From Kiritimatiellia bacterium (GTDB lineage: Bacteria > Verrucomicrobiota > Kiritimatiellia > RFP12 > UBA1067), in NCBI GenBank assembly GCA_024405255.1, contig JAKSOY010000044.1, positions 1 to 22,971 on the forward strand: DNA of 22,971 nt, given 5' to 3'. Of this stretch, positions 15,250 to 22,757 are shown piece by piece; position 1 is the stretch's first letter, and every line of letters begins with the position of its first letter. The notes under the pieces are model-generated. The model ran no database searches. It was not told the DNA's origin and saw only the letters and a program-made list of their open reading frames with translations. The position numbers and the translations under genes were made by a program.

Positions 15250-16650
15250 ATGGCAAGGGAACAAGGCAAGCGGGCGCGGTCGAACGGCGCGAACGGGAAG
15301 CGAAGGCAGAACGGCACGGGGACAATCGAACGGCGCGGGGATAGGTGGCTGGCCCGGTGGACGGTGCGCAACCCGCAGGGGGCAATCGTGCGCCGTTCCG
15401 AGACGATACGCCCGAACGAGGAATTGGATAGCGGTATACCGCACCCCGTTGGATCGGTGGATTGGGCGCGCGCCCGTCTGCGGGTACTGACCGAGGGGAA
15501 CGCCCTTTTGACGCAGGAACGAGAACTGAAAAAGACCGCCGAGCGGCTGGCGGGCGTGAAGGCCGAACTTGCGCGGATAGAGGACGAGAAACCCGCCCTT
15601 GCCCTTGCGGACGGATTCGAAGCATACCGCGCCAGCCGTGAACGGCCCGACACGGGCGCAGCAACAATGGATATGTACGAAAGCCAGTACACGCGGCTTG
15701 TCCGCTGGGTGGCGGCGAACGCGCCCGAAGTGGTGGAAATGCGCCACTTGACACGGGCGACCGCCGAGCGGTTCATGGACTATCTAGCCGGGGAACTTTC
15801 AACGAACTCATACAACAAGTATCTCACCCTCTTCACGCGGGTTTGGAAGGTGTTGGAAGAGACGGCACGAATCACGGCTAACCCTTGGGAGAAGATACGC
15901 CCGAAGTCTGTACAATCCTTCACGCGGCGGGAATTAACGATTGAGGAACTACGCCGCGTGTGCGGATCGGTAGAAGGTGAAATGCGCACCCTCTTCGCAA
16001 TCGGCATTTACACGGGCTTGCGGCTGGGCGACTGCGCCCTGCTGGACTGGGGCGCGGTGGACATTGTGCGCGGCATGATCTCCACCATTCCACACAAGAC
16101 GGCGCGCCACGCCCACGGCAAGCCCGTGGTGATTCCCCTGCACCCTGCGCTTGCGACCATTCTTTCGGAAACCCCAACGGAAGCCCGCACGGGTTTCGTG
16201 GTGCCTGGCATTGCGGAAAAATATCGGCGTGATTCGGCATCCGTCACGGACACCATTCAACGGATTTTTGCAGGGTGCGACATCCGAACCACGGAGAAGG
16301 ACGAGACGGACAAGCGGGCCCGCGTGATTGTGGGCTTTCATAGCCTGCGCCATACATTCGTTTCAATGGCCGCGAACGCGGGCGCGCCGCTGGCATTGAT
16401 TCAATCCATTGTAGGGCATAGCAACCCGACAATGACGCGGCACTATTACCATGAAAGCGAAACGGCACTTAAAAACGCCGTTGCCGCCCTGCCCGATGTG
16501 AACGGGGACAATGCGCCAACCGATGAAGCGGCAACCATGCCGGGCGTTCCCTGCGCGTTCTGCGCCGCGCTGGACGAAATGACACGCGAACAACTGGAGG
16601 CGGCGAAAGCGGAGATCGAAAAGCGGCTTGCGTCTTTCGGGCCGATGTGA
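15250..16650 (+). CDS. int: Tyrosine recombinase / site-specific integrase
   Basis: 466 residues. It catalyses integration and excision of the element at tRNA-Tyr. A very basic N-terminus (residues 1-50, with a DRWLARWTVRNPQG strand likely to bind arm sites) leads into a charged helical stretch (about 75-115) and a SAM-like core-binding domain (about 118-205). The catalytic domain shows R258 (TGLRLGD), H364-x-x-R367 (HSLRHTF), H390 (GHSNPTMT) and the nucleophile Y399 in RHYYH, so all the key residues are present. A C-terminal extension beyond the catalytic tyrosine carries CAFC and a final coiled-coil-like helix (REQLEAAKAEIEKRL). The gene reads inward from the attachment site with its own promoter and SD. 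Confidence 0.96.
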   Translation: MAREQGKRARSNGANGKRRQNGTGTIERRGDRWLARWTVRNPQGAIVRRSETIRPNEELDSGIPHPVGSVDWARARLRVLTEGNALLTQERELKKTAERLAGVKAELARIEDEKPALALADGFEAYRASRERPDTGAATMDMYESQYTRLVRWVAANAPEVVEMRHLTRATAERFMDYLAGELSTNSYNKYLTLFTRVWKVLEETARITANPWEKIRPKSVQSFTRRELTIEELRRVCGSVEGEMRTLFAIGIYTGLRLGDCALLDWGAVDIVRGMISTIPHKTARHAHGKPVVIPLHPALATILSETPTEARTGFVVPGIAEKYRRDSASVTDTIQRIFAGCDIRTTEKDETDKRARVIVGFHSLRHTFVSMAANAGAPLALIQSIVGHSNPTMTRHYYHESETALKNAVAALPDVNGDNAPTDEAATMPGVPCAFCAALDEMTREQLEAAKAEIEKRLASFGPM

Positions 16651-16656
16651 TAGAAT
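16628..16656 (+). promoter_or_regulatory. Possible promoter at the end of int
   Basis: TTGCGT (16628-16633), 17 bases, TAGAAT (16651-16656), overlapping the int stop codon. It would drive the gene at 16814 through a structured leader of about 150 bases. Confidence 0.45.
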
Positions 16657-16674
16657 GTCGGTGTTCCTCGGAGC

Positions 16675-16813
16675 GGAAGTAAGAAGCCAAACCGAACACG
16701 GAACAATGAACGCGGGACAAGCAAATTTTTTCGCCGCCCGTCGAACGCCTGCGCACCCGTGCGCACTTCTTACCGTTCGGCGGGCGGCGAAATTTCAATG
16801 GAAGTAAGAAGCC
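16675..16813 (+). repeat. 14-bp direct repeat flanking a large hairpin
   Basis: GGAAGTAAGAAGCC occurs at 16675-16688 and again at 16800-16813, where it directly precedes the ATG of the next gene. Between them lies a hairpin with an 18-bp stem (16729-16746 with 16775-16792, one G-U pair) and a nested stem TGCGCA/TGCGCA (16750-16755, 16760-16765). There is no T tract on the plus strand, so a simple terminator is unlikely. Confidence 0.75.
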
Positions 16814-17215
16814 ATGAACGGAAACAAGACGGGCCGCGCCACCCTCAACGGCGTACACGGACACACCTCGGCAAGCGGAATCACCTACACGGAAACCGCC
16901 AGCTCCGCCACGATCACGATTGCGGGAACGGCATTTGACAACCTACGGAAAATCGCCAGCGCGATGAACGCCGTCGAATGGACGGACGGCGACAACGATG
17001 CGCACCAGGTGCTTGACGAATTTCTTCTGGGTGTGTTCATTGACAACCTTGCAAGTCCCGTGAAAGAGTACAAGGGAATCACAATGGGCGGCGTAAGGGA
17101 ATCGGTAGACATGATCCTTCAAAGTGTAGACACGGGGTTTGAACCCGACACGCCCGAACACAAAGCCCGCGTGAACGCGCTTCGGGATGAATTCATTAAG
17201 TTCGGGGTTTACTGA
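16814..17215 (+). CDS. Hypothetical protein, mobile element
   Basis: 133 residues with no family I recognise. The N-terminus is rich in Thr, Ser and Gly (ITYTETASSATITIAG, likely beta strands). The C-terminal two thirds is acidic and helical (DNLRKIASAMNAVEW, DDNDAHQVLDEF-type spacing, TPEHKARVNALRDEFIKFG). No membrane segment or cysteine. The start is supported by the purine-rich GGAAGTAAGAAG just upstream, although its spacing of only two to four bases is short. It sits between int and a 299-residue orphan and ends 81 bases before that gene. Confidence 0.6.
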   Translation: MNGNKTGRATLNGVHGHTSASGITYTETASSATITIAGTAFDNLRKIASAMNAVEWTDGDNDAHQVLDEFLLGVFIDNLASPVKEYKGITMGGVRESVDMILQSVDTGFEPDTPEHKARVNALRDEFIKFGVY

Positions 17216-17246
17216 CAGACCCGCGCGGGCGTGAACAAACCAAACG

Positions 17247-17278
17247 GGCGGCGCGAGGACGGAAAACCCCGCGCCGCC
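17247..17278 (+). promoter_or_regulatory. Leader hairpin before the gene at 17297
   Basis: A perfect 9-bp stem GGCGGCGCG/CGCGCCGCC with a 14-base loop, placed just before the SD AAAGGGG (17284-17290). It could control translation of the following gene or protect the mRNA end. Confidence 0.5.
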
Positions 17279-17296
17279 ACTTCAAAGGGGCGACGA

Positions 17297-18196
17297 ATGA
17301 AAAAGCAAAAAACAAATGCGATGAATCCAACACTTGCCGACGAGCTGGATCAGGCGAAAAGCCACTATTCTAAATCACTTGCCGATGTTGACTTTCTGCG
17401 CGTTGAACTCGGGCTGACCGAAAGCGCAATCCGCCGCCAGCTCGACAACTACACCGCGCCGCCAACACCGATTGGAGAACTCGTCACGGAGCAAGGCCGC
17501 ACCGTGCGCGGTGCGCTGGTTGCGTTCTGCGACTTCTTAAAACGCATGGAACGCAATCTGTCTTACAACGATACGGAGCGGGGCGACTGCCTTTTTTATT
17601 GGTACCTTGTCGCACCGCTCATTTGCGAATATCTTAAACGGCGCGGGGCGGCAAGCGACACAACCGCCCGTCTTGCCGGGCTTGTCACGGAAGCGAAGCC
17701 AAAGCCGACCAGCAAGGGCGATGCGTCCTCTGCTGGCAATCCGTTTGCCATGGCTTGTGGCGTACTCGATTTTGAAAAAGCGGTTTTGGCTGCGGTTGAT
17801 TCGGACACAACACAAGTGGGCGCACCCCGTGAAGGGGGCGGCGCAACGGCGAAACGGGGACGGAAGATCACGGGCGAACCCCTGCGGCAGAACGGGCAAA
17901 TCATCGAGCCGAAAGGGATGCGTGAAAATGGCGACGTCTGGAACGGCCAAAGGAAACCTATCAAATGTGAAGTCGGCAGATTAGTAATCGGGAAGGATGT
18001 CTACCCCGTCCCCTTTTCTCTTCGAGGTTTCGTGTCCGACCTCTTGACGGCATACGAAAACGGGGGGTGGGTGAGAACCAATAAAAAGAGATGGCAAAAC
18101 AACTGCCGTGGAAAATCGGCATCTTTGTTAAACATCATCGAAGGGAGAAAGATTAGCCACACTTTCACGGGCGAATATCGGTTATGGGTGTTATGA
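17297..18196 (+). CDS. Hypothetical protein, possible DNA-binding regulator or replication accessory protein
   Basis: 299 residues from ATG 17297. I prefer this over the GTG at 17231, which would translate the hairpin above; AAAGGGG lies six bases before the ATG. The N-terminal half (residues 1-135) is helical (LADELDQAKSHYSKSLADVDFLRVELGLTESAIRRQLDNY, a conserved-looking CDFLKRMERN). The middle (150-225) is low complexity with a basic patch (AKRGRKITGEP). The last 75 residues read like a compact folded domain (YPVPFSLRGFVSDLLTAYENGGWV, then KRWQNNCRGKSASLLNIIEG), possibly a winged helix. No family is recognised. It ends directly at a cluster of CATAACGCC repeats, which it might bind; that link is inferred from position only. 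Confidence 0.7.
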   Translation: MKKQKTNAMNPTLADELDQAKSHYSKSLADVDFLRVELGLTESAIRRQLDNYTAPPTPIGELVTEQGRTVRGALVAFCDFLKRMERNLSYNDTERGDCLFYWYLVAPLICEYLKRRGAASDTTARLAGLVTEAKPKPTSKGDASSAGNPFAMACGVLDFEKAVLAAVDSDTTQVGAPREGGGATAKRGRKITGEPLRQNGQIIEPKGMRENGDVWNGQRKPIKCEVGRLVIGKDVYPVPFSLRGFVSDLLTAYENGGWVRTNKKRWQNNCRGKSASLLNIIEGRKISHTFTGEYRLWVL

Positions 18197-18308
18197 TTGT
18201 TAAAAACTTCATAACGCCCACTTCATAACGCCCACGCGCCCCCGCCAATAAAAGCGGGGGTTTTTGTTTCCGTAGGCGTTATGATTCATAACGCCTACTT
18301 CATAACTG
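18186..18308. repeat. CATAACGCC repeat cluster with embedded terminator
   Basis: Two tandem 14-bp copies of CTTCATAACGCCCA (18207-18220, 18221-18234) are followed by a perfect 12-bp inverted pair GTAGGCGTTATG/CATAACGCCTAC (18272-18298). Degenerate copies flank them at 18186-18196 and 18299-18308. Spacing between units is regular (14 bp in the tandem pair). Iteron-like or operator-like. Confidence 0.8.
18239..18265 (+). terminator. Terminator after the gene at 17297
   Basis: A 7-bp stem CCCCCGC/GCGGGGG (18239-18245, 18254-18260), an 8-base loop and five Ts. It lies between the two halves of the CATAACGCC repeat cluster. Confidence 0.8.
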
Positions 18309-18413
18309 TTTTTTCCTTGTCTGCTAAATGCTTTAATAGCCCCGTCTTTTGCGGGCGGTATGCACCAACGCACCCCGCCGAAGCAAGGGGCAAACATTCA
18401 AGGAACAAACAAA

Positions 18414-18758
18414 ATGTGCATGAAGTCCACCGAGACCGCCGTCAAGGCCATTGTCGCCGCCGACCCGTCCGTCACCGCCGAAATGGCAAAAGCGGCACTT
18501 GCCGCGCTCAACGGTGAAACTGCCGCCGCCGTCACCGACCAAACGCCGATTGACCGCGCCTTGACCCCGAAGCAGGTTGCGGGGATTTTGGGCGTGAGTC
18601 GTAAGACCGTGACCGCATACGGACGGAAGGGCCTTATTCAAGGAATCGGGAGCAAGGACAAGCGCGGGGCAATCCGCTACTACGCCGCGTCAAGTGTCCG
18701 CGCGTTCCTGGCTGGCGGCAACACGAACGAAAGCAAGGGGGCCAGCGATGCGATGTGA
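18414..18758 (+). CDS. Helix-turn-helix protein, excisionase/MerR-type
   Basis: 114 residues. The C-terminal half carries a MerR/excisionase-type helix-turn-helix: LTPKQVAGILGVSRKTVTAYGRKGLIQGIGS followed by RYYAASSVRAFLAG, the usual winged-helix layout of small recombination directionality factors. The N-terminal half (TETAVKAIVAADPSVTAEMAKAALAAL) is a short alanine-rich helical region that may dimerise. The start at 18414 has AAGGAA at 18400-18405; an upstream in-frame ATG at 18360 lacks an SD. It probably acts as a directionality factor for the integrase or as a repressor. The next gene overlaps its end by 11 bases. Confidence 0.8.
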   Translation: MCMKSTETAVKAIVAADPSVTAEMAKAALAALNGETAAAVTDQTPIDRALTPKQVAGILGVSRKTVTAYGRKGLIQGIGSKDKRGAIRYYAASSVRAFLAGGNTNESKGASDAM

Positions 18759-19032
18759 CTTTGTTGTTGTCGCGGAATCCGAATTTGCAGGGCGCGAAGT
18801 CACCGCGATAGCAACGGTATGCCGCACCGCAGACGGCACACCGCCGGTTTGCAACGCGCGAGTTGTCGCTTTTGTACCTAGAACAGACCCCGGCGACTTG
18901 AATTTTGCCCGCGAGATTGCGGACGCGCTGAACGAAAAGCGCGAACGCGACCGAGAGTCCAGCAGGGCAGCAGCTAAAGCCCGAGCGGAAGAAGAGGCCC
19001 GCCGTGAGCAATCGGCGGGCGGGCATGAGTAA
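18748..19032 (+). CDS. Small hypothetical protein
   Basis: 94 residues. The first 50 look like alternating strands (CDFVVVAESEF, REVTAIATVCRT, ARVVAFVPRT). The last 40 are a highly charged coiled coil (FAREIADALNEKRERDRESSRAAAKARAEEEARREQ). No family is recognised. It is translated from an ATG inside the end of the previous gene with AAGGGGG eight bases upstream. It ends 17 bases before the primase-helicase, so all three are probably one transcript. Confidence 0.65.
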   Translation: MRCDFVVVAESEFAGREVTAIATVCRTADGTPPVCNARVVAFVPRTDPGDLNFAREIADALNEKRERDRESSRAAAKARAEEEARREQSAGGHE

Positions 19033-19048
19033 GTAGGAGGACTTACCA
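19029..19048 (+). promoter_or_regulatory. SD displayed in a hairpin loop before the primase-helicase
   Basis: GTAAGT and ACTTAC form a 6-bp stem whose loop is exactly AGGAGG, the SD of the gene at 19050. The site also contains the motif AAGTAGGN3ACTTACC, repeated at 22307-22323. Confidence 0.55.
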
Positions 19049-19049
19049 C

Positions 19050-21878
19050 ATGGATATTATATCAGACTCGCCCGACGAGTGCGAGACCCTTTTCGGCGGA
19101 AATCTCGCGGAGCCGCAGGAACCCGCGCAACCCACGCCGCAGGAGCCGGAACTGCAGCCAAAGCCAAAGCCGCAGGAGCCGCCGCGTACTATCACGAAGG
19201 TTGACCCGAAGGCCGCTATGACCGTGTTGAAACAGATCGTCGCGCAGGATGAACGCAACAGCGTACACTATGACTTCAACGAGGTGAAGCGCGCCGTAGG
19301 CGTTAGCGTGTATCTCAACGAGCGCGGAATACCGATGAAAGGCAACCGCTTCAATGCGACATGGCGCGGAGGTGAACGCTTCTCTTGCTCGATTAGTGAA
19401 GATGATAGGTCGTGGTACGACCATGTAGAAAAGGCTGGTGCGTCTGTCCTTGATCTCGCAATGCGTGTCGAAGGATTCCCCACGGTAAGACGAGCCGCTT
19501 ACGAGCTTGGCCAGCGGTTCAACGTCACGCCGAAAAAATTGACTGGAGCGAAGAAGGACTATGGAAAAGAAGTCGCTCATTACGATTATGTTGACGCTAA
19601 CGGAGTGCCGCTTTACGCGGTGATTCGATACGATCCGAAGAAGTTTGTACAACGCCGACTCGACCAGCAGGGACGGCGTGTTAAAGGAAGTCTTGAAAAC
19701 ATTCAGCGCGTCCCCTACCACCTTCCCGAACTTATCGCGGAGGTGCGCAAGCCGTCCGAGCAGCAGGTCCCGATATTCCTCACCGAAGGCGAAAAGGACG
19801 CGGACAACCTTCGCGCCCTAGGTCTTGTTGCGACGAGCGCGGCGATGGGCGCAGGGAATTGGAAGGAGCAGACGTATCACTATTCGCAATGGTTCAAAGG
19901 CGCGAGGCGCGTTCTCATCGTTGCCGACCGCGACCCTGCGACAGACGAGAAAGGGAATAGGCACTACAAGGGCCAGTATCACGCCACCGAGGTACAAGCG
20001 GCACTTGCGAACATCGGCGTTGATGCCGCCGTCGCCTATGTCGGCGAGGGCAAGGACGCGTCCGACTGGATAGCCGCCCTTCATTCCGTAGGCGCGGACG
20101 ATGCGACAATCAGACAGAAGTTCATCGACCTTGCGGAGAATACGCCGCAGTGGGAATGGACGGAGCCGCCGGAAGCCATAGAACCTACACCAGCGCAAGC
20201 GGAGAGGCAACCAACGCCGCCGCGATTCGGCACAATCACCGCGACGGGCGACACCGATTTTCCAAGCGTCGTTGGAGGCGTTAATGTCTGCCGGGAGTTC
20301 TACACATTCAAAGTCGATGCGTCCAAACCCATGTACGATTCGATTGTGGATGCAACTGCGGAAGTGGCTAGAAAGTACACAGAATCGCAGATCAAGAGCA
20401 GGGGCGACAACGCATTGAAACCGCTGGGGAAAGCCGACGTTGAATCCGTGCGCCAGCTTGCGGTAGTCATGTGGCTGCGTTCGTGCGGACAGTTCTACCG
20501 CAATGCAGAAACGCGGAGCATTGCCGATCTTTTATACTTCAACCGCAGAAGCGGGCGACTTCTCCGCATGGCCTCGGACGAGTTCAACGCGTGGTTGTCA
20601 AACAATGCCCGGGTAAACCGCGCAGACAAATCTTTCGGCCAGCTTGTCGCGTTCGTGGAGGACGCGGCGATGGACCCGGACATTTCGCAGGATGTCGTGC
20701 CTCAGGCGTTCGTGGCAAGGACGGACGAGGCGGTCTACATCAGTTGCGGAGAATCGAAGATGGTGCGGCTGAAAGGTGGGCGCATTGAAACCGTCGCCAA
20801 CGGAACGGACGGCGTTCTATTTCCCTGCGAGTGGACGCTTAAGGATTGGAATCTTCTATCATCTGACGCGAAGGTTTCCGACCCGTTCGATTCCGCCGAG
20901 CAGTTCGAGGGGCTTTCATTCAACACATGGTACGGGCGGTATCTTCTCCGGGCGTGGTATCTCAACCTCTTCGCGCACCACCGAAACCGCACACCGCTTC
21001 TGCTTGCAGGAGAACGCGGCTCCGGCAAAACTTCGGTTGCGAGGGCTTTGCGGGAAATGGCCGGTTATCCTATCCGTGAAGCTGGCATCGACCCCAAGAA
21101 GGAGGAGGATTTTTGGGTTGCGGCCAACGGGCGCGGACTACTGCTTTTCGACAACGTGGAGGAAGAAGCGCAGAGCGCGAAATGGCTCACAACCGCCATC
21201 GAGAAGGTCACGACAGGCGGCGCGAAGGAGGTCCGAAAACTTTACACGCAGACCACAACATCATATCGCGCGTTGTCCGATCTTGTGTTCGCCTCCAAGA
21301 CCCCTTCCTACTGCAAAAACGAAGGGGTTGCACATCGGTTCGTGATCGTCAATCTCAACGCAGGAATAGGAGAATTCAAAGGCGACGAGCTGTTGAAGGA
21401 AATAGCCGACCGACGCGACGAGTTCATGACATGGACAGCGCGGACGGTTGCGGCGGCGATGGAGGCAAACATCGACATTCCCGACGCGGTGAATGAACGC
21501 TATCCCGACTTCGGCAGATTCGCGCTTAGGTGCGCACACGTCCTTGGGGATTACGACAACACGCTGAAAGCCCTTCAATGCGGAGAGCTGGAGAAGTCTG
21601 TCATAGTGCTTAAGCGCGACGGACTTGCAAGCGAGATATTCGACTTCCTATCCGAGCGCGACGGGAATTGGGAGGGGCGCATGACGGACATTGCAAGGAC
21701 TGTACACGCAGGAGAGCAAGACGAGATACTTAACCGAATCGGGCTACGCTATGCAAAGACCATCAACCGACTGCGCCGACCGTTCGAGGCGTGTTTCAAA
21801 TCGGTGTCAACGCGAATATCAGCAGGAATAACCTTTTATCGGTTTGGCGGTTTGAACGACCTGCTAAAGACTCCATAA
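19050..21878 (+). CDS. TOPRIM primase fused to a superfamily 3-like helicase (element replication protein)
   Basis: 942 residues. An acidic proline-rich N-terminus (20-46) is followed by a region resembling the CHC2-type primase fold without the zinc cysteines (SVLDLAMRVEGFPTVRRAAYELG, 131-154). A TOPRIM domain follows, with IFLTEGEKDADNLRALG (E246, E248) and VLIVADRDPATD (D293, D295), the metal-binding acids for primer synthesis. A linker and a helical region (about 395-620) lead into an ATPase with Walker A LLAGERGSGKTS (K660, T661) and Walker B GLLLFDNVEE (D701), then FASKTPSYCKNEGVAHRFVIVNL as a sensor segment. The C-terminal 150 residues may bind the origin. This layout is that of phage and satellite primase-helicases such as P4 alpha. 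An iteron origin lies 10 bases after the stop. The SD is AGGAGG at nine bases. Confidence 0.88.
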   Translation: MDIISDSPDECETLFGGNLAEPQEPAQPTPQEPELQPKPKPQEPPRTITKVDPKAAMTVLKQIVAQDERNSVHYDFNEVKRAVGVSVYLNERGIPMKGNRFNATWRGGERFSCSISEDDRSWYDHVEKAGASVLDLAMRVEGFPTVRRAAYELGQRFNVTPKKLTGAKKDYGKEVAHYDYVDANGVPLYAVIRYDPKKFVQRRLDQQGRRVKGSLENIQRVPYHLPELIAEVRKPSEQQVPIFLTEGEKDADNLRALGLVATSAAMGAGNWKEQTYHYSQWFKGARRVLIVADRDPATDEKGNRHYKGQYHATEVQAALANIGVDAAVAYVGEGKDASDWIAALHSVGADDATIRQKFIDLAENTPQWEWTEPPEAIEPTPAQAERQPTPPRFGTITATGDTDFPSVVGGVNVCREFYTFKVDASKPMYDSIVDATAEVARKYTESQIKSRGDNALKPLGKADVESVRQLAVVMWLRSCGQFYRNAETRSIADLLYFNRRSGRLLRMASDEFNAWLSNNARVNRADKSFGQLVAFVEDAAMDPDISQDVVPQAFVARTDEAVYISCGESKMVRLKGGRIETVANGTDGVLFPCEWTLKDWNLLSSDAKVSDPFDSAEQFEGLSFNTWYGRYLLRAWYLNLFAHHRNRTPLLLAGERGSGKTSVARALREMAGYPIREAGIDPKKEEDFWVAANGRGLLLFDNVEEEAQSAKWLTTAIEKVTTGGAKEVRKLYTQTTTSYRALSDLVFASKTPSYCKNEGVAHRFVIVNLNAGIGEFKGDELLKEIADRRDEFMTWTARTVAAAMEANIDIPDAVNERYPDFGRFALRCAHVLGDYDNTLKALQCGELEKSVIVLKRDGLASEIFDFLSERDGNWEGRMTDIARTVHAGEQDEILNRIGLRYAKTINRLRRPFEACFKSVSTRISAGITFYRFGGLNDLLKTP

Positions 21879-21887
21879 CTCGGTAGT

Positions 21888-21992
21888 TGGTGGGCTTGGT
21901 GGGCTTCGACCCCGTTTCTATGTAAGTTTTTTATAAAAAATTTCTCTATAGGGATTTTTAAAACGGGGGGTCGAAGCCCACCAAGCCCACCA
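21888..21992. other. Candidate replication origin: paired iterons around an AT-rich core
   Basis: The left arm holds two tandem 9-bp iterons GGTGGGCTT (21889-21897, 21898-21906) followed by CGACCCCGTTT. The right arm (21961-21992) is the mirror image, with two iterons in inverse orientation (21974-21982, 21983-21991) and only two extra bases. Between them are 43 bases that are strongly AT-rich with A and T runs (21918-21960). It starts 10 bases after the primase-helicase stop. Iterons flanking an AT-rich segment just downstream of the replicase is the arrangement of the SaPI origin. A long hairpin terminator is the alternative. Confidence 0.6.
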
Positions 21993-22035
21993 CGAACAAA
22001 AAAGGCTATTGCTATTGCCACACGAAAGGAGAATC

Positions 22036-22290
22036 ATGATCGACACCACCGAAACCCCGCCTTGCCCCGTGTGCGGCGGGCCGTCCGAACCCGCGCGCCG
22101 TTCCGACTTCGCCTTGCTGGCCTTCGGGCTGATCGTCCACAGCCGCCGTTGCACGAACTGCGGCCACCGATTCCAAGCCGCGCGGGGAATGACTGCCGAC
22201 GAGCGCGACCGCGCACGTTCTGGACGATTCGCCAGGACGGAAGCCACCGACCCCGCGCCGCCCTGCTCGGACGGCTGGGACTTTCTGTAA
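22036..22290 (+). CDS. Small zinc-ribbon protein
   Basis: 84 residues. Two CxxC knuckles, CPVCGG (residues 10-15) and CTNCGH (near 41-46), form a zinc ribbon with a hydrophobic linker (FALLAFGLIVHSRR) between them. The C-terminal half is polar and probably unstructured. Similar ribbons occur in many small phage proteins and transcription regulators; the specific role is unknown. The SD AAAGGAGA (22025-22032) gives the start at 22036, not the upstream ATG. Confidence 0.75.
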   Translation: MIDTTETPPCPVCGGPSEPARRSDFALLAFGLIVHSRRCTNCGHRFQAARGMTADERDRARSGRFARTEATDPAPPCSDGWDFL

Positions 22291-22568
22291 GCCTACATAC
22301 TTACCAAAGTAGGTTTACTTACCCTTTACCGCCGCCCGCCGCACCGCCCCCGCGTCAACGCGCCCGCGCGCACGCACACGCACGCGCGAACCAGACCACG
22401 CGCCACAGACCGCCGAAAAACGCCCTAGGGCGCACGCGGTAGACGGGACGCACAACCACGGGGGCGAAAGGCGCGGGCGCGTCCTATGGGCGAATTTACC
22501 CCATTCCCGTGCAAGGAGACGGGCGGGGAGAACGAAGCCACTACAACCACAACCGAAAGGAACACAAG
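22291..22568. other. Gap without a recognised gene; repeated motif and palindromes
   Basis: No gene I can support. It holds AAGTAGGN3ACTTACC (22307-22323, with a further TACTTACC at 22298-22305), a CGCG-TCAA-CGCG hairpin (22351-22362), a 24-base alternating pyrimidine-purine run (22365-22388) and the perfect 12-bp palindrome CGCCCTAGGGCG (22421-22432). The open frames on both strands are GC-driven and lack SDs. Confidence 0.6.
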
Positions 22569-22757
22569 ATGAAGAAGCGAAACAACGCGACCGACACCGA
22601 CCGAGGCCGCACCGCGAAAACACCCAATCCCGCCGCCGAGGCATGGCGGCGACTGCAAGCCGAGGCCCTGCTCCGGCGGTGCGGATACGTCGAGCTGCCC
22701 GGCGGGAAATGGATCGACCCGACCGACCAGAACGACAAGGGGCTGAAGCTGGGCTGA
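22569..22757 (+). CDS. Small hypothetical protein
   Basis: 62 residues, basic at the N-terminus (MKKRNNATDTDRGRTAKT), then a helix (AAEAWRRLQAEALLRRCG) and a short strand-turn (YVELPGGKWIDPTDQN). No family is recognised. AAAGG at 22556-22560, eight bases before the ATG, supports translation. It may be one of the small regulatory proteins typical of such elements. Confidence 0.55.
   Translation: MKKRNNATDTDRGRTAKTPNPAAEAWRRLQAEALLRRCGYVELPGGKWIDPTDQNDKGLKLG

Noticed and set aside
15151..15776. Three overlapping minus-strand frames over the integrase start
   Set aside because: Low-complexity Arg/Pro/Ser sequence, mutually overlapping, antisense to the integrase promoter and N-terminus.
17231..17296. 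GTG start at 17231 for the 299-aa protein
   Set aside because: It has no SD and would place a strong hairpin within the coding sequence; ATG 17297 has AAAGGGG at a good distance.
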